A DNA stretch of 64,000 nt from Rhodospirillales bacterium URHD0017 (GTDB taxonomy: Bacteria; Pseudomonadota; Alphaproteobacteria; Reyranellales; Reyranellaceae), in contig FODP01000002.1 of assembly GCA_900110395.1 (NCBI GenBank), positions 124,001 to 188,000 on the forward strand. Direction: 5' to 3'. The position numbers and the translations under genes are program-made. Shown here piece by piece: positions 1 through 8,339 of this stretch; position 1 is the first letter of the stretch, and every line of letters begins with the position of its first letter. The notes below the pieces were generated by a model. It ran no database searches. It was not told the origin of the DNA and worked only from the letters and a program-made list of their open reading frames with translations.

Positions 1-357
1 ACGCCGGTCGATGCGCAGATCAATGCCGGCACGATGCGCGGCCTGATCTGCGGCGCGCCCAAGCGCGTCGCCAACATCTCCAGCGTGCCCACGGCCGCCG
101 AGCTCGGCATGCCGGAGCTTGAAGCGGCCGTCTATTTCGGTGTCGCGACCACTGCCGGCACGCCGGCTGACGTTATCGCCTCGTGGAACGCCGCCATCAA
201 CGCGGCGCTGAAGGTCGAGAGCGTCCGCGAGCGCCTGACCGGCCTGGGCTACATTCCCACCGGCGGAACGCCCGAGGCCTACGCCAAGCGCCTGGCGTCC
301 GAGACCGAGCGTTGGCGCAAGGTGATCAAGGCCGCCAACATCCCGGCGCCGACCTGA
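1..357 (+). CDS. TctC/Bug-family solute receptor, C-terminal part
   Basis: This is the C-terminal 118 residues of a gene that begins before the window. The frame is open from base 1. The end pattern, an SETERWRKVIKAANI-type helix after a segment warning about substrate partners, is typical of tripartite tricarboxylate transporter receptors (TctC/Bug), which bind carboxylates in the periplasm. A second, broken copy of the family lies near 42.3-42.8 kb. No membrane subunits are visible here, which is common because many Bug receptors are orphans. The ligand cannot be predicted. Confidence 0.85.
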   Translation, partial: TPVDAQINAGTMRGLICGAPKRVANISSVPTAAELGMPELEAAVYFGVATTAGTPADVIASWNAAINAALKVESVRERLTGLGYIPTGGTPEAYAKRLASETERWRKVIKAANIPAPT

Positions 358-489
358 TCCAGGGCGTGTACTCACGGATCCGAAATTGCCTGCTTTTCGA
401 GCCGAAGCAGATCTGCATTGCTATCAAGGGGGTGATCGCCACGGGTCTTCCGACTAGCATGAGCGGCTCAGGGGAGAAGGAGCGCGACC

Positions 490-1686
490 ATGGACCAGGC
501 CTTGTCAGGCGTCCGCATCATCGACATGACGCACAACCAGGCGGGGCCCGCCTGCACGCAGATTCTCGGCTTCCTCGGTGCCGACGTGATCAAGCTCGAG
601 GAGCCCAAGGGCGGCGACATTGCGCGGACGAATCTGCGCGACCAGAAGAACAGTGACAGCCTGTTCTTCCTGATCCTGAACGCCAACAAGCGCAGCCTGA
701 CGCTCAATCTCAAGACCGACGCCGGCAAGGATCTGTTCCGGAAGGTGATCGCCCAGTCGGACGTGCTGGTGGAGAATTTCGGGCCGGGCGCGCTCGATCG
801 CCTCGGGCTCGGCTACGAAGCGCTCAGCAAGATCAACCCGCGGCTTGTCTACGCCACCATCAAGGGCTTCGGCACCTACGGGCCTTACAGCGGCTTCAAG
901 AGCTTCGAGCCGGTCGCCCAGGCCATGGGCGGGGCGATGAGCGTCACCGGCTTCCCCGAAAATCCGCCGACCTACGTCTATCCGGCGATCGGCGATTCCG
1001 GCACCGGCATGCACATGGCGATCGGCATTCTGGCAGCGCTGCAGCAGCGCCATGCGACCGGCCGCGGCCAGCACGTCGAGGTGTCCATGCAGGACTCGGT
1101 CGTCAACCTGGTGCGAGTGAGCCTGCGCGACCATCAGCGCTTCGGCGGTCCGCAGCCGCGCACCGGCAACCAGCTCGGGCGCAACGTACCCGGCACGACC
1201 TACGCCTGTGCACCGGGCGGCCCGAACGACTACGTCTACATCTACGCACAGCAGCAGATGTGGCCGGCGGTGACGAAAGTGCTGGGGCAGCCGGAGTTGA
1301 CCGACGACCCGCGCTTCAAGACCGTCGAAATGCGCTGGGACAACCGCACGGAGCTCAACGCGATCATCGAGGCGTGGACGCGCCGGCACAGCAAGCACGA
1401 CGTCATGCGCCTGATGGGAGATGCGGGCGTTCCCTGCGGCGCCTGCCAGGACACCGGCGAGGTGCTGGCCGATCCGCATCTCAAGGCGCGCGAAATGATC
1501 GTCGACGTGGATTATCCGACCCGCGGCACCTATCAGACGGTCGGCTGCCCGATCAAATTGTCGGATTCACCGGTCGCGGTCAGCCGTCCGCCGCTCCTGG
1601 GCGAGCACACCGACGTACTCCTTGAAGCCCTGTGCGGCGTCGAGCCCGATGAGGCGAAGCGCCTGCGCCAGGAGGGAGTCGTCTAG
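490..1686 (+). CDS. CaiB/BaiF family III CoA-transferase, formyl-CoA transferase-like
   Basis: The 398-residue protein matches formyl-CoA:oxalate CoA-transferase throughout: an N-terminal QAGPACTQ segment, NKRS near residue 66, VENFGPGALDRLG near 93-106 and the IGDSGTG motif. Asp169 sits at the position of the catalytic aspartate of Frc and would form the aspartyl-CoA anhydride. A GAAGGAG ribosome site precedes the ATG. It is somewhat shorter than the usual 428 residues. No oxalyl-CoA decarboxylase gene is nearby, and SDR and VOC genes follow, so the acyl substrate may not be oxalate. Confidence 0.88.
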   Translation: MDQALSGVRIIDMTHNQAGPACTQILGFLGADVIKLEEPKGGDIARTNLRDQKNSDSLFFLILNANKRSLTLNLKTDAGKDLFRKVIAQSDVLVENFGPGALDRLGLGYEALSKINPRLVYATIKGFGTYGPYSGFKSFEPVAQAMGGAMSVTGFPENPPTYVYPAIGDSGTGMHMAIGILAALQQRHATGRGQHVEVSMQDSVVNLVRVSLRDHQRFGGPQPRTGNQLGRNVPGTTYACAPGGPNDYVYIYAQQQMWPAVTKVLGQPELTDDPRFKTVEMRWDNRTELNAIIEAWTRRHSKHDVMRLMGDAGVPCGACQDTGEVLADPHLKAREMIVDVDYPTRGTYQTVGCPIKLSDSPVAVSRPPLLGEHTDVLLEALCGVEPDEAKRLRQEGVV

Positions 1687-1744
1687 CACGGCGTCGCTTT
1701 CGCGCCCGGCTGACGACCACATGGGCCTCTGGAGGTCATGAGCC

Positions 1745-2578
1745 ATGGAAATTTCAGGCAAGACAGCCATTGTCACCGGCGCGGCCTCGGGCATCGGCCT
1801 CGGCATCGCCACGGCCCTTGCCGAAGCCGGGGCCAACGTCGTGATGGCCGACATCCAGAAGGATGGAGTTGAGCAGGCAGCGCATCTTCTGTCCGGCACC
1901 AACAAGCAGGTGTTGCCGGTCAGGATCGACGTCGCCCAGGAACAGTCGGTGATCGACGCGCTGGCCGAGGCGGAGCGTCGCTTCGGCAAGCTCCACATCG
2001 CCTGCAACAATGCCGGCGTGCCGATGCACGGCACCAGGCTGGTGGATGTGTCGGTGGCCGACTGGGCCTTCGTCATGGGCGTCAATGTCTGGGGCGTCAT
2101 CCACGGCATCCGCCACTTCGTGCCGGCGATCCTGAAGCACGGCGAAGCCGGGCACATCGTCAATACCGCCTCGGTCGCCGCCACGCAGAACCGCCGCGGC
2201 ACCAATCAGGGGCCATACTCGATGAGCAAGTACGCCGTGCTGTCGCTCACGGAGGCGCTGGAGCACGAACTCGAAGGCACCAATGTCGGCGTGACCGCCC
2301 TCTGCCCCGGCCCGATCGCCACCAACATCGCACGCGGCGCGCGCAACCGCCCCGATCATCTCGGCGGCCCCCAGGAGCGTCCGACCGACGAGGCGGTCCT
2401 GGCGGAACGTCTGTCGCGGACCGGCATCGATCCGAAGCTGGTCGGCGAGCGGGTGGTCGATGCGATCCGCAACAAGACCTTCTACGCCTTCGTCAGCGCC
2501 GTGCCGGCCGACGTGATCAAGGCGCGGCACCGCCGCCTCGAGGCGGCGCTCGAGAGCCGCTGGACGACGTCGTACTAG
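1745..2578 (+). CDS. SDR-family NAD(P)-dependent oxidoreductase
   Basis: This is a classical short-chain dehydrogenase of 277 residues. It has the TGAASGIG cofactor loop near residues 12-19, the NNAG motif near 89-92, a catalytic serine in NTASVA and a YSMSK Tyr-Lys pair. Asp in MADIQ at the end of the second strand favours NAD(H). It lies 58 bp after the CoA-transferase in the same direction and probably shares its transcript. The long C-terminal tail suggests a substrate larger than a simple ketone, but the substrate is unknown. Confidence 0.9.
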   Translation: MEISGKTAIVTGAASGIGLGIATALAEAGANVVMADIQKDGVEQAAHLLSGTNKQVLPVRIDVAQEQSVIDALAEAERRFGKLHIACNNAGVPMHGTRLVDVSVADWAFVMGVNVWGVIHGIRHFVPAILKHGEAGHIVNTASVAATQNRRGTNQGPYSMSKYAVLSLTEALEHELEGTNVGVTALCPGPIATNIARGARNRPDHLGGPQERPTDEAVLAERLSRTGIDPKLVGERVVDAIRNKTFYAFVSAVPADVIKARHRRLEAALESRWTTSY

Positions 2579-2601
2579 ACGACACCTCGCAGGTTGGACG
2601 C

Positions 2602-3039
2602 ATGGCGCTCAAACGGATGGACAATGTAGGAATCGTCGTCGATGACCTCGCAGGGACGATTGATTTCTTTCGCGAGCTTGGCCTCGAGCTCGAAGGGCGG
2701 TCCACGATCGAAGGAGAATGGGCCGGACGTGTCACCGGACTGGGCGATCAGCGCGTCGAGATTGCCATGATGCGCACGCCAGACGGCCACGGCCGGCTCG
2801 AGCTAACCCGCTTCCTCACGCCGCCTGCCGTCTCGGATCACCGCAACGCCCCGGTGAACGCTCTGGGCTACCTCCGAGTCATGTTCGCCGTGGACGACAT
2901 CGACGAGACGCTTGAAAGGCTGAGCAATCGCGGGGCCCAGCTGGTCGGCGAAGTCGTCCAGTACAAAGACGCGTATCGGCTCTGCTACATCCGCGGACCT
3001 GAAGGGCTTCTCATCGGGCTCGCCCAGGAACTCGGCTGA
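2602..3039 (+). CDS. VOC-family (glyoxalase/bleomycin-resistance fold) protein
   Basis: The 145-residue protein has two beta-alpha-beta-beta-beta modules of the vicinal-oxygen-chelate fold. The first opens with MDNVGIVVDDL; the second has MFAVDDIDE and ends in a YIRGPEGLLIGLAQ strand that carries the usual final metal-ligand Glu region. It follows the SDR by 23 bp and belongs to the same run of catabolic genes. Possible roles are a glyoxalase-like lyase, isomerase or dioxygenase; the reaction cannot be chosen from the sequence. Confidence 0.85.
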   Translation: MALKRMDNVGIVVDDLAGTIDFFRELGLELEGRSTIEGEWAGRVTGLGDQRVEIAMMRTPDGHGRLELTRFLTPPAVSDHRNAPVNALGYLRVMFAVDDIDETLERLSNRGAQLVGEVVQYKDAYRLCYIRGPEGLLIGLAQELG

Positions 3040-3128
3040 GCGCAATGGTTTTGACCGGTTGATTGATGGCCTGCATTCTACTCGGGTCGAAAATGAGGTT
3101 GCGGGCTTCACAATGAAAGGCGGCGAAC

Positions 3129-3907
3129 ATGGCAAGGCTCAACGGCAAGGTCGCCGCGGTGACAGGTGGGCATCGGGAATCGGCGAGGCGACGGTCAGGC
3201 GTTTCGTCGCCGAGGGCGCGAGGGTGGCGTTCTGCGATCGCGACGGCCAGCGCGGCCGCCGCGTGGCGAGCGAGCTCGAGGCCCTATGCGCAACAACCGG
3301 CGCCAAGGTCGCCTTTACGCAGGCTGACGTGGGTACGGAGGCCGCATGCCTCGGCTTCGTCAACGGTGCGGCGCAGCAGTTCGGGCGCCTCGACATCCTC
3401 GTCAACAATGCCGGTATCCGCAAATACGAGAAGATCGACGTGGCAAGCGCGGCGAGCTGGAACGAGATCCTCAACGTCAACCTGATGAGCTACGCCTTCT
3501 GTGCCAAGGCGGCCGTTCCGCTGATGCGCAGCGGCAAGGGCGGCGCCATCGTCAACGTCGCCTCCGTCCGTTCCGTCGTCGCCGGCGGCGGCAATCTGCA
3601 GTACGACACGACCAAGGCTGCCATCGCGGGCTTGACGCGGGCGCTTGCCGCCGACCACTCGTCGGAGGGCATTCGCGTGAATGCCGTCGGTCCCGGGCCG
3701 ATCTTCACGCCGTTCCATGAGCGCCGCATCGCGGCGGCTGGCGAGACCGTCGAGCAATACAACGCCCAGGCGGCACGCGGCACCATGCTGAAGCGGCCGG
3801 GCAGGCCCGAGGAGGTCGCCGCCGCCATCCTTTTCCTGGCCTCCGACGATGCCTCCTACGTCACCGGCGCTCTGCTGTTCGTCGACGGTGGTATGACGGC
3901 GATGTGA
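3129..3907 (+). pseudogene. SDR-family oxidoreductase with a one-base frameshift in the cofactor loop
   Basis: Translation from the ATG at 3129 gives MARLNGKVAAVTGG and then leaves frame. The rest of a normal SDR (SGIGEATVRRF, then NNAG, a serine in NVASVR, a Tyr...Lys pair and a GRPEE...DGG C-terminus) continues in another frame to 3907. Adding one G to the GGG run at 3168-3170 restores TGGASGIG exactly. A long frame starting at 3059 covers the downstream part but has an unrelated N-terminus. It is either a young pseudogene or a homopolymer error in the assembly. The SDR identity is certain; whether it is broken in the organism is not. Confidence 0.8.
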
Positions 3908-3921
3908 GAAAGGATGAACAC

Positions 3922-4488
3922 ATGGTTGAAAAGAATTCGGCGTGGCGTGCGGAGCCACTGACCTGGGGGCAAGGGCCGCGGGTCTTCGAGGTGTTCCTCG
4001 AACCGACCTGCCCATTCTCCGCGAAGGCCTTCGGCAAGCTCGACGAGACCTTGGCCTCGGCGGGGGCCGACAACGTCACGCTCAAGCTCTGGCTGCACTC
4101 GCAGCCATGGCATCTTTTTTCCGGCGTGATCACGCGGTGCGCGCTCGCCGCTTCCACGCTGCCGGAAGGCAAAGGCGCCGCCAAGAAAGTGCTGGCGGGT
4201 GTTGCCGCTCACCGTGACAAGTTCGAACCCGCCGATCATTGCAGCGGGCCACTTCTCGCCCTGTCACCCGCCGATGTCATTGCGCGCGTGGAAGAACATT
4301 CCGGCCTGAAGCTTGCCGAGGCCTACGTCCTCCCCAAGCTCGACCAGGAGGTCAAGCGACACACGAAATATGCCCGTCAGAACGGCATCCATGTTTCACC
4401 GACCTTCATGATCGATGGCCTGGTCCAGAACGACATGAGCAGCGGCGACGCGGTGTCCGCCTGGGTTTCCCGTCTGTCGGCGAATTAG
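3922..4488 (+). CDS. DsbA-like thioredoxin-fold protein
   Basis: This is a 188-residue DsbA/FrnE-type thioredoxin-fold protein. The first strand ends in EPTCPFSAKA near residues 24-33, so the redox motif is CPFS with only one cysteine. The cis-Pro loop is VSPTFMIDG near 158-166. ATG 3922 is preferred over the in-frame GTG at 3904 because AAAGGA lies at a good distance before it. No signal peptide is evident, so it is probably cytoplasmic. With CxxS it could be a GST-kappa/isomerase-type or a non-oxidising variant rather than a thiol oxidase. Confidence 0.8.
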   Translation: MVEKNSAWRAEPLTWGQGPRVFEVFLEPTCPFSAKAFGKLDETLASAGADNVTLKLWLHSQPWHLFSGVITRCALAASTLPEGKGAAKKVLAGVAAHRDKFEPADHCSGPLLALSPADVIARVEEHSGLKLAEAYVLPKLDQEVKRHTKYARQNGIHVSPTFMIDGLVQNDMSSGDAVSAWVSRLSAN

Positions 4489-4509
4489 CGCGGGATGAGA
4501 GCTCGCTGC

Positions 4510-4630
4510 CATCATCCCGACCGCAGCCGAGCGTAGCGAGGCGGAGCGGAGGGACCTCTTTTGTCGATGCATCAACAAAACAGGTCCCTCGACTACGCCG
4601 CCCTTCGGACGGCTCCGCTCGGGATGACGG
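4510..4630. repeat. Palindromic repeat element, family A, copy 1
   Basis: A long imperfect inverted repeat fills the space between convergent genes. The left arm runs from CATCCCGA to GAGGGACCT and the right arm from AGGTCCCTCG to GCTCGGGATGACG. The centre is TTTTGT...ACAAAA. The same AGGTCCCTCGCTNCGCTCGGGATGAC motif recurs at 12217-12287. It could act as a bidirectional terminator for the two converging genes. Confidence 0.8.
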
Positions 4631-4634
4631 AAAA

Positions 4635-5153
4635 TTACTCCGCGGCGGCTTGCGGCCGGGCAGGCGCGCCGGCGCGGCCGATCTCGGCATCCCACGGGCC
4701 AGGGAAGCGCCCGGTCCCGGTCTTCTCACGCGTGAAGACGTTGTAGTCGACCGGCCAATCGGCGCGCGGCATCTCGTAGAACACTTCGACGCCGTTGCCG
4801 TCGGGGTCGCGCAAGTAGATGCCGAGCGAGATACCGTGGTCGATGATGCGCTCGATCGGCTGTCCCTCGGCCTTGAGCTTCCGATAGAACTCCTTGAGGT
4901 CGTCGAGACTTTCGAGGCGCCAGGCCATGTGGTTCAGGCCCACCTGGCCCTTCGACTGCAGGGGCGCATCCTCGCCCAACTGCATCAGCGCCACCTCGTG
5001 CGACTGCTCCTGATCGGCCGACAGAAAGGCGGCCCAGCCTGCTCGGTACTCGTAGACGTGGAGCCCCAGCAGTTCCTCGTACCACTTCTTCGACCGCTCG
5101 ACGTTGCGGACGTAGACATTGACGTGCTGCAGATACATCGGGCGCTTTGCCAT
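4635..5153 (-). CDS. VOC-family ring-cleavage dioxygenase/glyoxalase-like protein
   Basis: The 172-residue protein begins with LQHVNVYVRNVERSKKWYEE, the first VOC module. The second module has LNHMAWRLESLDDL and ends with RDPDGNGVEVFYE, so the His/His/Glu metal triad of extradiol dioxygenase-type VOC proteins appears present. Its start is only 14 bp past the stop of the TauD-type dioxygenase, which indicates one operon. The Ala/Pro-rich tail is probably disordered. It may complete the breakdown of the dioxygenase product; the substrate is unknown. Confidence 0.87.
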   Translation of the reverse strand: MAKRPMYLQHVNVYVRNVERSKKWYEELLGLHVYEYRAGWAAFLSADQEQSHEVALMQLGEDAPLQSKGQVGLNHMAWRLESLDDLKEFYRKLKAEGQPIERIIDHGISLGIYLRDPDGNGVEVFYEMPRADWPVDYNVFTREKTGTGRFPGPWDAEIGRAGAPARPQAAAE

Positions 5154-5167
5154 GGTGTCCTCGTCAA

Positions 5168-6049
5168 TCAGTAGGGACGATCGCCACGCACCAGCATCCG
5201 ATACAGGCGGCGATGCTGGCTGTGATCGTAGTCGAAGCCGGCTTTGTGCAACGCAGCCCGGTCATCGATGATCAGCAGATCGCCCTTCTGATACTCGTGC
5301 GTATAGCAAAATTGCGGCTGCGTGATCCTGTCGGTCAGATCCTGCAGAAAATCCTGGGTTTCTTCGGGCGACATGCCGGTCACCGTCTCGGTCTTGGCCT
5401 TGTGGAACCACGCCGCCTTGGTGCCGGTCTCCGGGTGGGTGCGGACCAGGGGATGCACCGTCGGCGGTTTCGTCGACTCGCGCTGGGCCTTCACGATATC
5501 CGGATTGGCTGTCTTCATGCGTGCGCTGCTGATCAGCGTATTCTCGGTCTTCGCGTCGACGATCCTGAGTTTCACGTCGTCCGGTAGTGCTTCGTAGGCG
5601 TCACGCGCGTTGCAAACCGATGTCCCGCCACCCCTGTCCGGCACGGCCACCGCATACAGCATGGTGAACTTCGGCGGCAATTCCTGGTTGGTGTGGTCGG
5701 TGTGCCAGGTGGCATTGCCGCCGACTTTTGCCGGCTGGCCCTTGCTGTCCAGATGACGGTTGTCGAGCACGCTGATCAACGGAAAGCCGTCAACCAGATA
5801 GCGCCGGTTCTGGTCCTCCATCAGCTCGCCGAACATTTCCCCGGCGGCTTGCACCTGGGCCGGGGTGAGATGCTCCTGCCCCCGGATCACAAGGACCACG
5901 TTTTCGACGACGGCGTCGTAGAGCATCTTCCGCGTCGCGCCGTCGATGGGGCGCGCAAGGTCGACACCGGTGACGATGGCGCCAATGTGCTCCTTGACCT
6001 TCTCGATCTTCATGGCCTGGGTGGGCATCCTCGCTGCGACAGCGCTCAT
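5168..6049 (-). CDS. TauD/TfdA-family Fe(II)/2-oxoglutarate dioxygenase
   Basis: This enzyme of about 293 residues has the TauD facial triad: WHTDHT supplies His and Asp, and DDRAALHKA near the C-terminus supplies the distal His. An Arg in HRRLYRMLVRGDRPY is placed to bind 2-oxoglutarate. I chose the ATG at 6049 because GAGAGGAG precedes it; the open frame extends to 6100 without a ribosome site. Family members hydroxylate taurine, aryloxyacetates or small carboxylates. It forms an operon with the downstream VOC protein. Confidence 0.9.
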   Translation of the reverse strand: MSAVAARMPTQAMKIEKVKEHIGAIVTGVDLARPIDGATRKMLYDAVVENVVLVIRGQEHLTPAQVQAAGEMFGELMEDQNRRYLVDGFPLISVLDNRHLDSKGQPAKVGGNATWHTDHTNQELPPKFTMLYAVAVPDRGGGTSVCNARDAYEALPDDVKLRIVDAKTENTLISSARMKTANPDIVKAQRESTKPPTVHPLVRTHPETGTKAAWFHKAKTETVTGMSPEETQDFLQDLTDRITQPQFCYTHEYQKGDLLIIDDRAALHKAGFDYDHSQHRRLYRMLVRGDRPY

Positions 6050-6138
6050 GACCTGGCTCCTCTCGACCCGCAGGCAATAGCATCCGCCGAATATTGGCAT
6101 CTATCAAGTGCTGCCCGATAGCCACGGCGCGCCTGTGC

Positions 6139-6483
6139 CTAGCCGTTGGTGGCGCGTGAATCGGCCGACGCCTCGGCGCGCTCCGTCATGCCGTAGTCGC
6201 GCACCACGCCGGCGATGCGCAGGCGATAGTCGCGGAACACGCCCTCGCGGCCGCGCTTCTGCGCGGCGCGATGGTGCTCGACGTTGCGCCATGCCGCGAC
6301 CGCTGCCTCGTCGCGCCAGAAGGACAGCGACAGAAGCCTGGTCTCGTCCGTCAGGCTCTGGAAGCGCTCGATGCTCAGAAAGCCGTCGATCTGCTCCAGC
6401 TCGGGCTTCAGCCTGGCGGCGATGTCGAGATAGGTCTGCTTGTGGCCGTCGGCCGGCCAGACTTCGAAGATCACGGCGATCAT
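6139..6483 (-). CDS. Antibiotic-biosynthesis-monooxygenase (ABM) fold protein
   Basis: The 114-residue protein is a small ferredoxin-like ABM-fold dimer subunit. It starts MIAVIFEVWPADG, and the central LKPELEQIDGFLSIERFQS and WRDEAAVAAWRN segments are typical. The ATG at 6483 overlaps the TGA of the upstream hydrolase as ATGA, so the two are translationally coupled. Members include quinol monooxygenases and heme-degrading enzymes, but many act as stress proteins. The exact role is unknown. Confidence 0.85.
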   Translation of the reverse strand: MIAVIFEVWPADGHKQTYLDIAARLKPELEQIDGFLSIERFQSLTDETRLLSLSFWRDEAAVAAWRNVEHHRAAQKRGREGVFRDYRLRIAGVVRDYGMTERAEASADSRATNG

Positions 6484-7397
6484 GGCAGAGCTCCTTTCAG
6501 GCTCTGGCCGACGGCCTCGTAGAGGACGCGACGGCCGGTTTCGAGATGCATCAGATGGGTGCCGGCGTCGAGCCTGGTGTCGTGCCGCTCGGGCGCCGAC
6601 GTCGCCATCGCCAGCAGCCCGGCGACGTCGGCATCGGTACAGAGCGAATCCCAGGCGCCGCGCACGATGGAGAGCGGCCGCGTGAGCTCGGTGGGATTCC
6701 ACGTAAGGGATCCCGCCCAGGCGTCGGCATTGTCGGCGCGCGGGCCGTTGGGGATGCGCACGGCAGGCGGCATGCGGGCGCCAGAATCAGGATCGCTCGC
6801 AGGATAGGCCGGCGCCCAACGGTCGAAGCCGACCAGCACCGGCGCGTGGCCTTTGGGCACATCCTCGATGAAGCGGGCATGTTGCGCCTCGACCGTAACG
6901 TCACTCCACGCGGGCAGCGCTGGCAGCGCCGGCTTGTTGGCACGCCAGGTGATCGGGGCAAACAGCACCAGGCGGTCGATGCGATCGGCCTCGGCGATCG
7001 CAGCGCGTGCCGCCGGCATGGAGCCCCAGGAATGCGCCACCAGCGACGTGGCGCTTCGACCGGTCTCCCGGCGGATCAGCGCCAGGACGGCCGCGATCTG
7101 GCAGGCCGCCTCAGGTGCACGGCCGAGCGGCGCACAGCAGTCGGCTGGCTCGCTCGTCGCTGCGTAACGGCCACTTTTGCCGAAGCCGGCAAAGTCGAAG
7201 GCCCAGGCGTCGAAGCCGCGTGCGTGCCAATCGTCCAGCCAGCAGCCGCCGCCGAAATCGAAGCCGACGGACAGCGCCGACGGAAATGTGGCGCCATGGA
7301 CATAAAGCACCGTCGGCGCGCCGATCAGCGGCCGGCGACGGACGAACAGCGACGGGTGAGCATCCGACGGGGAAAGGCGGAAGGTCTGCTGGGTCAT
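6480..7397 (-). CDS. Alpha/beta-hydrolase fold protein
   Basis: This is a cytoplasmic alpha/beta-hydrolase of 305 residues. YVHGATF near residue 32 is the oxyanion region, and AHSWGS near 141 is the nucleophile elbow with the catalytic Ser. An Asp in a RGAWDSLCTDADV-like segment and a late His (GTHLMHLE) complete a plausible triad. It is coupled to the ABM-fold gene through ATGA and lies downstream of nadC. Likely an esterase or C-C hydrolase; substrate unknown. Confidence 0.85.
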   Translation of the reverse strand: MTQQTFRLSPSDAHPSLFVRRRPLIGAPTVLYVHGATFPSALSVGFDFGGGCWLDDWHARGFDAWAFDFAGFGKSGRYAATSEPADCCAPLGRAPEAACQIAAVLALIRRETGRSATSLVAHSWGSMPAARAAIAEADRIDRLVLFAPITWRANKPALPALPAWSDVTVEAQHARFIEDVPKGHAPVLVGFDRWAPAYPASDPDSGARMPPAVRIPNGPRADNADAWAGSLTWNPTELTRPLSIVRGAWDSLCTDADVAGLLAMATSAPERHDTRLDAGTHLMHLETGRRVLYEAVGQSLKGALP

Positions 7398-7454
7398 GCG
7401 CGAGAGATAGGCCCTCGTGCATCACCGACAATTCGGTCGCGACCGAAGCGCTTG

Positions 7455-8336
7455 TCACGCCGCCGATCGTTCTTGCCCGGTGAAGGCGTGCCGCCAGTCG
7501 AGGCCGATATCGAGCACCTGGGCGCTGTGCGTCAGCCAGCCCGCCGAGATCAGATCGACGCCGCTCGCCGCGATCGTCGGCGCCGTCGCCGGCGTGATGC
7601 GGCCTGACGCCTCGGCGATGGCGCGACCGCCGATGCGACGCACCGCCTCCGCAAGCGTGTCGGGCCCCATGTTGTCGAGCAGCACGGCGTCGGCCTTTTC
7701 ACGCAGCGCCTCGTCGAGCTGGTCCAGCCGGTCGATCTCGACTTCGATCTTGACCAGGTGGCCAACGCCTTCGCGCGCAGCACGGATTGCCGCACCGACG
7801 CCACCGGCCGCGGCGACGTGGTTGTCCTTGATCAGCACGGCGTCGTCGAGCCCGAAGCGATGGTTGACGCCACCGCCCGCGCGCACGGCATATTTCTGCA
7901 GGGCGCGCAGCCCCGGCATGGTCTTGCGCGTGCAGCAGATGCGCGCCTTGTGGCCCTTCACCGCCTCGACCAGCGTCGCCGTCGCCGAGGCGACGCCACT
8001 GAGATGGCCCAGGAAGTTCAGCGCCACGCGCTCGGCCGTCAGCATGCCGCGCGCCGGACCGGCGATCGTGGCGATGCGGTCGCCCGGCTTCACGCGGCTG
8101 CCGTCAGGCCGCTCGATGCGCACCTGGATCGCGGGGTCGACCAGACGGAAGGCAAGCGAGGCCGCGTCGAGGCCCGCGACGACGCCGGCCTGGCGCGCCA
8201 CCAGCGCCGTCTCGGCGCGGAGCGTCGCCGGAACGATGGCATCGGTGGTGAGATCGCCGGCACGGCCGAGATCTTCCAGCAGGGCGGCGCGCACCGGCGC
8301 CTCGATCATCAGGGTGGGCAGGGGGGAGAGCGTCAT
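7455..8336 (-). CDS. nadC: Nicotinate-nucleotide pyrophosphorylase (quinolinate phosphoribosyltransferase)
   Basis: The 293-residue enzyme converts quinolinate and PRPP to nicotinate mononucleotide in the cytoplasm. Recognisable motifs are LNFLGHLSGVAS, CTRKTMPGLR and the GGGVNHRFGLDDAVLIKDNH segment, which carry the PRPP and quinolinate Arg/Lys/His residues, and VLLDNMGPD near the C-terminus. Its start lies 3 bp after the nadB stop, so it is the last nad gene of the nadABC operon. Full family length and no missing motif. Confidence 0.96.
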   Translation of the reverse strand: MTLSPLPTLMIEAPVRAALLEDLGRAGDLTTDAIVPATLRAETALVARQAGVVAGLDAASLAFRLVDPAIQVRIERPDGSRVKPGDRIATIAGPARGMLTAERVALNFLGHLSGVASATATLVEAVKGHKARICCTRKTMPGLRALQKYAVRAGGGVNHRFGLDDAVLIKDNHVAAAGGVGAAIRAAREGVGHLVKIEVEIDRLDQLDEALREKADAVLLDNMGPDTLAEAVRRIGGRAIAEASGRITPATAPTIAASGVDLISAGWLTHSAQVLDIGLDWRHAFTGQERSAA

Positions 8337-8339
8337 GGC

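Noticed and set aside
505..1479. Long minus-strand frame opposite the CoA-transferase
   Set aside because: Arg/His/Asp/Leu-rich antisense shadow typical of high-GC coding DNA; no motif or ribosome site.
3059..3907. Reading the SDR at 3059 as an intact 282-residue gene
   Set aside because: Its first 40 residues do not match any SDR, while the ATG at 3129 gives the correct N-terminus in another frame.
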